This document shows positions 45,827 through 55,817 of a DNA stretch of 64,000 nt, one piece after another; within the stretch, counting starts at the first letter, position 1; each line of letters begins with the position of its first letter. Under the pieces are notes generated by a model. It was not told the DNA's origin. It did not search any database and was given only the letters and a program-made list of their open reading frames with translations. Location: NCBI GenBank assembly GCA_015680685.1, contig MNCI01008953.1:240733-304732 (forward strand). Direction: 5' to 3'. A program made the position numbers and the translations under genes. Origin of the DNA: Gnetum montanum. Its lineage: Eukaryota > Streptophyta > Gnetopsida > Gnetales > Gnetaceae.

Positions 45827-46676
45827 TGATGAGTCATGAATTTACATGGGCTGCGATATCGCATACGCAATGTATCATACATGATATCGCATCACACCGC
45901 CAAATCTATAAATAAGAGGCGGCTCTCCATTATTTCTCAGTTTTATGTTAGATTGTAGCTAGACTCTGGCAGTTTTGTCCCTCCAGAGTTAGAATATTTT
46001 CCAGTGTCTGCCCGCAGTGTGGTGAATGTAATTATATGACATCCTTTATTCGAGTGTGATGTACTTGGATACACACATGATTGGCAATAAAGATCGAGAT
46101 TACTTCATCCTTGCAGCATTCACTTAGTTTAATTATTTATTTAATTGTTATTTACTGCTTTCCTAGTTAATCTCAATCTGTGCTTGTTATTTACTGCTTT
46201 CCTAGTTAATCTCGATCTCACTCTTATCTCCTAGCAACACGGAATGAGTACGACTTGATTATGAGCATTTAAGTGTGACTACTTGGTAACCCAGTGGTGT
46301 ACCTAGGATCTGCGCTTGGTAATCCAAGTGGTAGTCGTGCACAAAGTCCAAGATGTATACGGATAATCAAGGAACGGATGCTCATCGCACTTAGGCTAGT
46401 TAGATTCTCTTTTACCTTTTCTCTCTTAGCTTAGATAATATTATTTTCCATTGTCTTCAGGAGTAGCATTAGATTAGAAAACCCATCATACACCTCACCT
46501 TGGACTAAACCATACGTGACAAATATAATACTAGTCTAGGTAGGAAGACAGCGAACTGCGACCTAAGGATAACTATCTAGGTGCCACAACTAGTCCATCT
46601 GCGGAGTTCGACCAGATCGTGCGTAAAAATGCTCGTATTCGTATGGTTGAGTGTAGGGATACCTTGCCACTCATCA
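45827..46676 (+). repeat. 3' LTR of element A (850 bp)
   Basis: It pairs with 40158-40877. It holds a section around 46080-46240 missing from the other copy, including a tandem duplication of about 37 bp built on TTGTTATTTACTGCTTTCC. Confidence 0.92.
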
Positions 46677-46681
46677 ATGAA
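46677..46681. repeat. Target-site duplication of element A, right copy (ATGAA)
   Basis: It is identical to 40153-40157. The gag frame of element D resumes next to it. Confidence 0.88.
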
Positions 46682-46925
46682 CATCATTGAAAGAGGGATT
46701 GCAAGAAAGAGAAGTATGTTGAAGAGGTTTTGGAATTGAATTGAAGTTTTGAAAGTTGAAAGGATTGTTGACTAAAGGTTGTGTAGGAGGGTTTGCTACG
46801 TTTGAAGAAAGTGAGGACCTTGATCTAGGTCTTGTATAAATATGACTTGGAAAATGATTAGCTAGGAATTTTTGGTTTGTTGTTTTCCTAGTTTGAGGCC
46901 TAAGAGCTTTACTAAGTCCAACCAT
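46682..46925 (-). pseudogene. gag N-terminal part of element D
   Basis: The minus strand is open from an ATG at 46925 (MVGLSKALRPQTRKTTN), through a basic, serine-rich stretch, to FNDVH at the insertion point of element A. It joins the gag half at 40152. The region to about 47160 (purine-rich, then AT-rich) may be the leader of D. No LTR was recognised. Confidence 0.5.
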
Positions 46926-49900
46926 AAACTAAGTTAACAACAAAGTAGATTCTTTTTTCATTTTTTTTTTGGATTTTTTGATTAAAGGAGGAAAGAAAAA
47001 AAAGAATAGGAAATCAAAACTAAAGAAGAAAGAAAAAAAAGGAATAAAAATTGGTTAAGAGAAACCATAATGGTGTCCCTCCTTCTCGAAAATTTAGGTC
47101 ATAACATAAACTAATGTACAACACTCGAAAATGCACAATTAAAAATAACATAAACATAACTTTAAAGAACATTAAATTAAAAATATTAAATTATTTGCAA
47201 GTAGAAATATTGGAGATGAAATAATTTAAAAAATCATAATATTATGTAAATAATAAAAATGATAAAATAACCACACAAAAAAAACTTAGCAAGATCATTG
47301 ATAGTTACAAGTAGTCATGGTGATGATCATGTTAGTAAATGGCAAACACCACCACCATTGACAATAACATCTAGCAGGAAATGTAGGTGGTCGCACAAGT
47401 AATAAGAGCTTGAAATTAACACGTGAAAAAGAAAGAATGTGTAAGTCCAGAGAAAAAGAGAGTAAGTTAGAGAAAGTAAAAAAGAAAAGTAAAAGACTTT
47501 TTTTTTCATAATCTTCCGTCCTTTTTTTCATCTCGTTGATAATCTGTTATAGCCCTTCCGCTTACCTTCCCTTCCTCATCTTACTCTTTGGGAGAGACGC
47601 ATGGATCCCATGTGTCTTTACGCATGGCAGTTAGCGATTGGCTTCACCTTCAAAACTGATACTTTGGATATTGCCCGATACTGTGGTTGACAAATTCAAG
47701 GATGTCTGCAGATCCGAAGGACGGCTGCTAATTGACACTGAAGATGAAGTGTTTGCAGTGATTGAAAGACAGAACTTGTACAATGCAGGAATAGCACTTC
47801 GATTGCCGTTGAACATGGCATAATAGTGCCCCAAAAATGCTTGCTAATCTCTTCCATTCACTGCTATTACTGCTCGTTCATGCTAATCTCCATTGAATTT
47901 GAATGGTTGCTGATGATCTGATTTTCCGCAACTGTTAATCTGACCTACGGGCATGGTGATTTCTACGTTGATTTTGCTAAGCAAAAACAACATTTTGGTG
48001 ACCTACGAATCCATGTGTTCTTTGTCTTTTGTTTACCCTTTGAGGCAGCCACCTATACGCCTACTGCAACCAATTCCAGGCCATGGTTTTTGCATAAGTC
48101 TTTGTTAATTTTATTGCTGTATTAAAACTCAAAAGAAGACAAAGTTAGGAATATTAAAACTGGAGTTGCTGAAAGGATTTAAACATGAAAATGCAATTTT
48201 CCTTCAGCTTTAGTTTTATATTTAAATAATTAATTATCCAAGGTCACATCCAGGTATAGGGTCTTTCTACTATCTAATTTCTTTTTTTTTTTAATCTGCA
48301 TCTTTGGAGACGATAGAAACATGAGAATTTTTATTATGTAAGAACCTTTACAGTTGTGTCACTTATGAGCGGTTCACTCCTCTTTAGCATGGCTAATGTT
48401 ATTGTTAAGTAAGTTTTGCAGTGGTTGATATGGGTAGTTGATTTTAAGAATATTTGTAAATGTAATTTGATTATTGTTTACATTCAATTACATCCGTGAA
48501 ATAAGCTTTTGCCATGGAAGTAAATTCTGAATAAGGCTTCATCCATGGCCGATGTTGGGTACAACACTATGTTTCAATTATTTCGGGTTCGGGTTCCAAT
48601 ACCCCTAAAAGTGCAAGACCTTCTACTGAGCTAAGTTTGAACTTCAAATCCAATATAAGGGTAATAAAACAAAAATGCTAATCTTTCTAAAAATCCAAGG
48701 GCGTTACAAAGCCAGTCTAGAACTTGAGATCATATGGGATCATGGGCCTCCCCTTCACCTCCCAAACTCCCAGCAGCAGCAGCAACCTTTCTCTGGCTCT
48801 GCTTTTTTGGTCTATTTGAACTCTGAGACTGAAACACCATTGAAAATCTACATTCAAACATTATTTTTCATAATTCTTGAGGGCTTACCTTGCAGTTGCA
48901 ACGTGCTTTTTCGAGTGAGGAAAAAGCAAACTAGGCCACTGTAACAGTGATTGCACGTTGACGTTGCTGCTGGTGGTGCTGGCCATGATAGAGAATTCGT
49001 GTTTACGTCACTCATGAATTCGGGAAGTGTGGGTGACGACTGATTATGGACGAGTAATCAGAGTGGATTTGCCGAAAGTCAGAAAACTCCACGATCGACG
49101 AGGTATGTATGCACGGGAATTCATGCCCTGAAGATTCCTGGATGCCATGTTCATGATCCTTAAGCACTTATAATATATGTACTGTATTTGATGTCTCTGC
49201 TTGTTTGTGGATTGTAATTGTGATACAGGACCCTGATTCTTGGCCAACTGCACGTGAGAATCCGTTCTGCTTGCGTTCGGATCATGGGTGACCATGTGAG
49301 GCAGCTCTCTTCCCCATGCATGGCCACCCGGTCATCAACTTCTTACGAGATTGGACCTGTGCAAGAAGAAGATCATGGAGAATGCAGAACTGGAGATGCA
49401 TTCGAGTTCGACTGCCATGTTCAACAACAAATCTGAGCTGTATGAAATTAAATTTCAAGTTTGTGTGTTCTGTGTTATGTGTTGTGGTTATGTTATTCTC
49501 TCTTTCTCTGCAAAATCTGTGATCTGCGCTGCCCCCAATGCTAGCTTCTACTGCACAATCAATCGATCGATCTTCGTTTCCTCTCTCTTGTTCTGAATGG
49601 CTTTGCAGATCCCGCAGCAGCATGACAATACAACCGAAGCTGGCATTTTCTGATCACGGCTCTTATCCCCGTAATTCCATCATGCTCTACATCATCAGTA
49701 TTTGTTTAGAAACTATTGCATTTCTTTCCTCTATAATGATTTGCAGTTTTCAAGAATCTTTTGAAGAAATAGCTATATCAAGGCTTCTTACAAGCTCCTA
49801 GTGGCTTACCGTTAAAGCTATACAGTGGCTTACGGAAAAAATGAGCTAGTAAGTCTCACAGATCCTTTAAGGTGGGTAAACTAATAAAAAAATTTCAAAT

Positions 49901-50487
49901 TTATAAATAATCTCTCATGGCAATGGAATGAATAAGAAATGGCTAGCCTACCGTTGATGAATGGATCTACATTGAAACGCAAACTGAAACTGAAAATTTT
50001 TTATTAAGCCCGGTAAGATATCTATCTGAATCCATAAACTGAATTAGATGATTAATTTTGGGGTGCAGCAAGTGTGTATGCCACATGCCACAACAATCAA
50101 ACGAAGGTGGTGCACCAGCGCAATGTGAACTGAACTGATGTGTACCCTCCATATAGTCTACGTAGCCAGCGATGGTCAAATTATATCTCGGACTCCTGGT
50201 GCACGGAATGTGTACATATCTGAAGGCTCTAATTAGATTAGTATACCTGAACTGAAAAACTATAAGTCTTTTGAGGGGTGCCAGATAGATTTGTACTCCT
50301 CATCGCTTATTATTTAAATGGTGTGCCAGATAAATCCGCTGCAAAACATTTGATTCATTTAATTAATGTAACAGCGTGTGAGAAACAGCAAGGAAAGTAG
50401 ATCTACGCCTGGTCAAACGGAGGTCTATGGCAATTCTACAAAGTGAGATTTTTTTCAGCGATATAAAAAAGCATCCAAGGGCTGCTC
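46926..50487. other. Intergenic region upstream of the NAC gene
   Basis: AT-rich in its left third. A plus-strand frame at 47638-47823 (TVVDKFKDVCRSEGRLLIDT and DEVFAVIERQNLYNAG) has coding-like composition but no recognised family and no clear ATG; it could be a gene fragment. Short frames at 48675-48944 and 49044-49801 overlap on both strands and look like noise. No RNA gene or TE boundary was identified. Confidence 0.4.
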
Positions 50488-50495
50488 TATAAATA
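50488..50495 (+). promoter_or_regulatory. Candidate TATA box of the NAC gene
   Basis: CTATAAATAAAT lies 386 bp before the NAC ATG, which implies a 5' UTR of about 350 nt. Confidence 0.5.
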
Positions 50496-50619
50496 AATAC
50501 AAGTATACAACCTAGTGATTAGTGATTACTGCAAATAGATAGTTTTGGCAATTGAATTCGATTAGAGAAACGGTACAGAATTTCTCCAGATCGTGTGAAG
50601 TGAGAAAGAGCGCAGAAGG

Positions 50620-50763
50620 ATGAAAGCTAAGATGCGGTGGCAATGTCTCCCACGTAGGCGGCACCGCGTAGTTTGTTTAGTGAAGAGGAGATTGTTACGC
50701 ATTCAGACACGGCCCAGGTTCTGCAACGAAGGCCGCCATGAAAGGCGCTTCAGAGCTGCATAA
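50620..50763 (+). other. Upstream ORF in the NAC 5' leader (47 codons)
   Basis: ATG at 50620 and TAA at 50761-50763 bound a 47-residue, strongly arginine-rich peptide (MKAKMRWQCLPRRRHRVV...). It lies between the candidate TATA box and the NAC start and is out of contact with it. It could reduce NAC translation if included in the mRNA. Chance is not excluded. Confidence 0.35.
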
Positions 50764-50873
50764 ATCATGGCTCATCATTTGCCATCAAATGCCTAAAAAA
50801 AGCCTACATTCAAGGAGAACCAACTGCTCTGTAAAGATCCAAAAGTAAAAAGTAGGCAAAAAGTAGGTCACTT

Positions 50874-53595
50874 ATGGATATTGAGCAGCAACAACAGCAG
50901 CAGAATCCGCAGCAGCAGCAGCCGAAAAGTCTAGATTTGGACTGCAATGCCGACGAGGTTGTGCTGCCTGGATTCAGATTTCATCCCACTGATGAGGAAC
51001 TTGTCACTTTTTATTTGCGCAGAAAAGTGCAGCAGCGGCCGCTCGCCATCGAGCTCATCAAGCAACTGGACATCTACAAATTCGACCCCTGGGATCTTCC
51101 AAGTAACATTAACAAACACAATTTCATTTCTCTCCTAATTGTACACCTGAACTGTAGATTGAAGTTTAACAATTACCCACAACTGAATAGGGTTTAGTTT
51201 GAATTTTAACATTGAGTTGGGTTTATTTAGTTTGAATTTTAACATTTGGGTTCTTAGAGTAAGGTCCTCCTTACACAACGCCTAAGGCTTAGATTCAAGG
51301 TTACAATCAGGTTAGGCTTTTACTTATATACCGGACCTTTTAAACCTGCTTGAGGGAAGGACCATGGAGCGTCCCACTCTCACTGATAACTTCTTTTAAG
51401 TTCAAATTTTGAGATGTAACTGTATATGTTATCACACGTCTTGCATTTTGGCTTTCTGAGAAGTTTGAAATTATGCTAAATTCATCACCAATTATAATGA
51501 GGTATGTTTTGATGTGGTTGTTTGGAACAGAAATGTCCACAATTGGAGAGAGAGAGTGGTATTTTTACTGCCCTAGGGACAGGAAGTATAGGAACAGTAA
51601 CCGGCCTAATAGAGTGACCAGTGCCGGATTTTGGAAGGCAACGGGCACGGACCGTCCGATCTACTCATCCGACGGCTCCAAATGCATTGGGCTGAAGAAA
51701 TCTCTGGTGTTCTATCGTGGCCGTGCTGCCAAGGGCCTCAAGACAGACTGGATGATGCATGAATTTCGCCTGCCTACTGCCTCACCATTCAACAAAACTT
51801 CTCCCATTCACAAGGATCTGCCTCCCAATGTATATATATTTCATTCTTTTTACTATTCCATTACTCTACCATTTTTGGATAATATAAGTAATTATATATA
51901 CACAAATTCAGAAAAATAATATGAAACTAGTTCAAAGATGAAGCTTTTTCACTCTTTTTCACTCTTGTGATGGCAGGGTTGATTTTCAAGGTTTTGAGGG
52001 TCTTATTATAATATATAATTAATTCTATAATTTGAAGTTCCGTCTCTTCTATATCTTTCAATTTTCATGCATTTTTTTTTTGGAAAATTTGGTTCCATTT
52101 TATAGTTGTTTTATATTTTTAAATTTGCACAATGAAAACTTGTGGGATTGGATACTTGTTTTTTCTCAAGGATATGTTAAAAGAAAAGTAGCTTTGCTAT
52201 GGAATATTTTTAGTAGGTCAAGTCTACCTTGTTGTGTGGTAGGGGTTGTACCACTAGTCTCAAGTTTCCTTTACCGAACAAAAATTGAATTTTAAGTCTA
52301 CTATTTTTTTACAAAATTTCTTTGTTTCTTTGCATTAAGAGTTAAATGTGAAACTTAGAATTATATATATATATATATATATATATAATTACATTTGACA
52401 TCAAATTGAAATTAAAATTATTTTTAATTATATTCTAGATCTTAGGAAATTGTTTGATTACTTCAATTTCAATTAATTTTTACATATATACTTATATTTC
52501 AATGTCTATTTATAGCATCAATTCTATGACTATACATTCTATTAAGCCAATAAAAAATAACTCTAGTGATTTGTTCTTTTTCTAAGAAGGATTTCTTTTT
52601 CTAAGAAGGATTTGAAGGTAAAAGCTTACCGTTGCTTATTAACTATATATCTTGAAATGCCTGCATACCCGTACTACATCTCATGTTCTAATAATATTTT
52701 TTGTATGCAAACTAATTAATTTGGATGTATAAATGTATGGGCAATAGAGAGAGGAAACAACTCTCACATATTTTATCACATTCCTACCAACCACATGTAA
52801 CATTCAATTCAGTTCAGGGGAAAAAAAATTTTAAAACCTTTGATTCATCTGCCATTTGCTAAATTATTATCAATCAAGGTAGAATTCTCTCCATGCAGTG
52901 TTCTTCTCGAGAACAGCATTATAATCAAGTTGACTTGGTGGACTTTGCAGGATTCGTGGGCGATTTGCAGAATTTTCAAGAAAAGCACGATAGCGCAGAG
53001 AGCGCCAGCGCACATGTGGGCTGCTTCTTCAACCACAGCGGCAACATCTGTGCCTGTGCTGGATGCCATGACACCAATCTCCTCCTCCTCCTGCGTCGAC
53101 TGCGCAAACACCGCCATTAATGGCGTCTCTGATCATCATCTACAGCACCAGCAAGACACATATTTCGCTTACTCCTACGCAAACTTCTGCGCAAGGAGTA
53201 CTCCGCATGATCTGGATTTCTCTGCAACTACAACGACAGATCTGGATTTCCAGTCATGCACCAAAAACTCGAGCATTTCCTTCGCTGGTGGCGGCGTTCT
53301 GCCGCTGCACGTCACAGAGCTCACTGACAATGGCGGAAGCGGCACCACTGAATCAGAAGACGCGTCTGCAGATGAGCAGCTTCTGATTCGCTGCAAAAGC
53401 AATGAAGCTCTTTCTGTTTCTGTTTCTGTTTCTGATTCCGCCAACAACAATAACAACAGTAATTGCAATGGCAATGGCAGTGCTCTGCAATTTCATCATG
53501 CGCATTTGTATGAAGCTCTGAAGGGGCATGTCTCGCTGGCGCCCTGGGAAATGTCTGTTGCTACTGCTGCTGCTGCTTCGTCTTTACTTCGCTGA
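50874..53595 (+). CDS. NAC domain transcription factor, FEZ-like (three exons, 390 aa)
   Basis: Exons are 50874-51102, 51531-51829 and 52951-53595, with GT...AG introns in phases 1 and 0 at the positions usual for NAC genes. The product should be a nuclear DNA-binding regulator. A glutamine-rich start (residues 5-16) precedes the NAC domain (about 31-187): [18 protein letters not shown] (A), [12 protein letters not shown] (B), [16 protein letters not shown] with [13 protein letters not shown] (C), [16 protein letters not shown] and WMMHEFRLP (D), and [11 protein letters not shown] opening exon 3 (E). The C-terminal half is a low-complexity activation-type region with Ser-, Asn- and Ala-rich runs. 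Domain wording ([37 protein letters not shown]) is close to FEZ/ANAC009-type proteins, which control root-cap divisions in Arabidopsis; that subgroup call is from memory of the family. No lesion was seen, so the gene looks intact. Confidence 0.93.
52362..52387. repeat. AT microsatellite in intron 2 of the NAC gene
   Basis: About thirteen uninterrupted AT dinucleotides. Confidence 0.9.
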
Positions 53596-54698
53596 CGGAG
53601 TTTTTTTGTTTGCTGTGTTCTTAGATTCAGGAACAGGAAATAACATCCGACAGACGGGCATACACACACAAAGAAAGACACAAAGAAAGAAAGATTTTTA
53701 TACACAGATATACCACACACAATCCAAAGATACAAAACCAACAGAGTCAACAGGTTAAATACTATACGAATAGGTTTAGGTTGATCTGGTTTTTTTTCAA
53801 CGAGTTTGGCATTTGTTTTCGACTTTCACGCCGCAGCAGCTATTAGATGGCTGAAAATAAAAAGCAAATCCTCAGATTTTAAAGCCGATATAAGGCCGCT
53901 TTGTCAGCGTCATGTTTAGCCTTTCGTGCACGGTTTCCAGGATCCAATAAGTTAGTGAGCAATTGTTTCCCCCCCACCCCCTTTTGGGAGATGTGCTCAT
54001 ATCACGCTCCCCATCCTTTGGAATTCTGATTATAGATGTTAGCTTTGTTGGGTTTCTCAGGCATTGTTCTTAGCATGTATGTTTGGCTTTGATGTTTTTT
54101 TTTTCTTTTCGCTTTTGGGAGATATTAAAAGAAATAACCAAAAATTCCAGCATATAATTCTATAGTTGACATTTTTATGTTTATACTAAAGTATATAAAA
54201 GTAATATAAAAAAATTAAATGAGTGCGCTAAAAAAGATTTTGTCTAAATGTTAAATCAAAGATCTATTATATACCAAAGGAGGAGTTTCTCAAGAATAAG
54301 AAACCATTTGTTCAAGATATCATTAAAAATATTCTTAGTTCATTTCAAAAGATTAAAAACTTAAAAAACAATTGCAAAACTTGCTCATAACTAGCTTTTG
54401 ATTGAATTTGAAGTTGATTAGTGTCCATAAGGTTAATAGAAAGAGTTAGGACATCATTCTCATTGTCCTCAATTTGGCTCTCCTATTCTTGTCCATAGAT
54501 AAATCATGCAACATTGACTTTGTAGTAACTTTATCTAATAAGCAAAAAATACTTGAGTTAACATTATGTATTTCTATGCTCTTTTAAACTTTTAGTAAGT
54601 GACTCATTCTTAAGGAAAAGTAAGTAAATAAATAATGACTACATGAAAAATGATAAGCAAATTTTCCTAAATACATAAAGGCTAGAGCCATTAGTTGG
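53596..54698. other. 3' flank of the NAC gene and intergenic sequence
   Basis: CA- and GA-rich sequence follows the stop (53640-53760) and is probably 3' UTR, then AT-rich sequence. No gene was recognised. Confidence 0.5.
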
Positions 54699-55446
54699 TG
54701 ATGAGTGGGAGGTATCCCTACACTCAACCATACGAATACGAGTGTACATGCACAATTTGGTCGAATTCCAAGAACTAAGTGCTTACACGCCTTTGTGGAA
54801 TAAGGACGGGTTAGTCAATCGTTGTTTTCCCAAACTTACTTGTATAGCACGATTGTATGGTTAAGTAAACTTGAGGTACATGATTTTTATAGTTTTTAAG
54901 TTTTTATGTTCTAGTGCTACAAAGGGAGGAGAGAGATAACTAAGTAACTAATTTTAATTTAACTACTTAACTATGCTTTAACTAGTCCTAACACCAATAT
55001 CCGTTTTCACTTGCCATAAACATCTTGAACCAATGCAATACTACTCGAATTACCAAACACTAATCGTTACTGAGTTACCAAGTGTTACACGCATGCTCGA
55101 AGTGATTGTACTGAGTGTGCTTACTTAGGAGAGTTGCAAGGTGAGAGAGAAAACATTAATTAACTAAGGAAAGCATTGTGTCCTAGGTACACAATGCTCG
55201 AATAAAGATCAAGATNATTGTGTCCTAGGTACACAATGCTCGAATAAAGATCAAGATCGATTCACTTTATGACTCCTACTGCATGCACTCAAAAATAATT
55301 TTATCTTTGAAAAGGGAAAAAAGGCAAGAGTTTGGGTAAGAGACTCTAACTATGCAATCCAAGTGCACCCATCTCTTATTTATAGGCAACAAGACATAGG
55401 CAATATTGCTTAGAAGGCCGCGATATCGTGACTGTGCAGCTCATCA
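54699..55446 (-). repeat. Solo LTR of the element A family
   Basis: On the minus strand it starts TGATGAGCTGCACAGTCACG, has CCTATAAATAAGAG (TATA) and ends CGTATTCGTATGGTTGAGTG then TAGGGATACC...CACTCATCA, matching the LTRs of A. Flanks are GTTGG on the left and ATTGG on the right, a target duplication with one change. No internal region is attached. The solo LTR lies between the two host genes. Confidence 0.8.
55175..55257. other. 41-bp perfect repeat around a single N, likely assembly artefact
   Basis: The 41 bases at 55175-55215 are repeated exactly at 55217-55257 with one N (55216) between. Two overlapping contig ends joined without merging would give this. Confidence 0.75.
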
Positions 55447-55817
55447 ATTGGAGTAGCAAATACACTCGGTGGTTTCACCTTTTCACTTTATTAGCTTAAA
55501 TAGACTTTTATATTAATTATAAACAATTTGATAATATTCAAACTAATACTAACCAATGGCGACCGGAATAATCCTCAAAGTGTTTTAAAACTTGAATTTA
55601 TAATTTTCCAAAGTATTTTATGTTTAAAGTGGGGGAAAGTGTAAAACGTCTTGAAATTTACGCTCTGTATAGAATCGAGCACCTTCCATATCATACAAGC
55701 AAGAGTCCTGATGAAAGGGTCCGGAGTTCTTATTTTCGCAGTCCCCGCTTCATTGAACACGCCATGAAGCCAAGGCACTAGGGCAATCCAATCGCTTGCG
55801 TTCATGAATTTTCTGAG
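55447..55817 (+). other. Upstream region of the phosphatase gene
   Basis: AT-rich with no other gene. A five-codon upstream ORF starts at 55804, and its TGA (55819-55821) overlaps the main ATG as ATGA. No strong TATA box stands out. Confidence 0.4.

Larger units (their letters stand above)
40158..46676 (+). mobile_element. Element A: non-autonomous TR-GAG-type LTR retrotransposon
   Basis: Two LTRs (40158-40877 and 45827-46676) are flanked by ATGAA. Internally it has an Athila-type primer site, a gag ORF (41020-43001), 1.9 kb without genes, a 3' ORF (44880-45647) and a purine tract. No protease, RT, RNase H or integrase sequence is present. This is the layout known as a terminal-repeat retrotransposon with gag domain. 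Its relatives B and C, with pol, are candidates for the helper family. Inserted in gag of D, it is among the best preserved elements here. Confidence 0.88.

Noticed and set aside
49044-49801. Cluster of overlapping open frames on both strands
   Set aside because: They overlap each other on opposite strands, lack domains and show no splice pattern supporting one gene.
52845-53750. Minus-strand and alternative frames over exon 3 of the NAC gene
   Set aside because: They are shadows of a low-complexity exon. The NAC frame is fixed by the [11 protein letters not shown] start and the splice sites.
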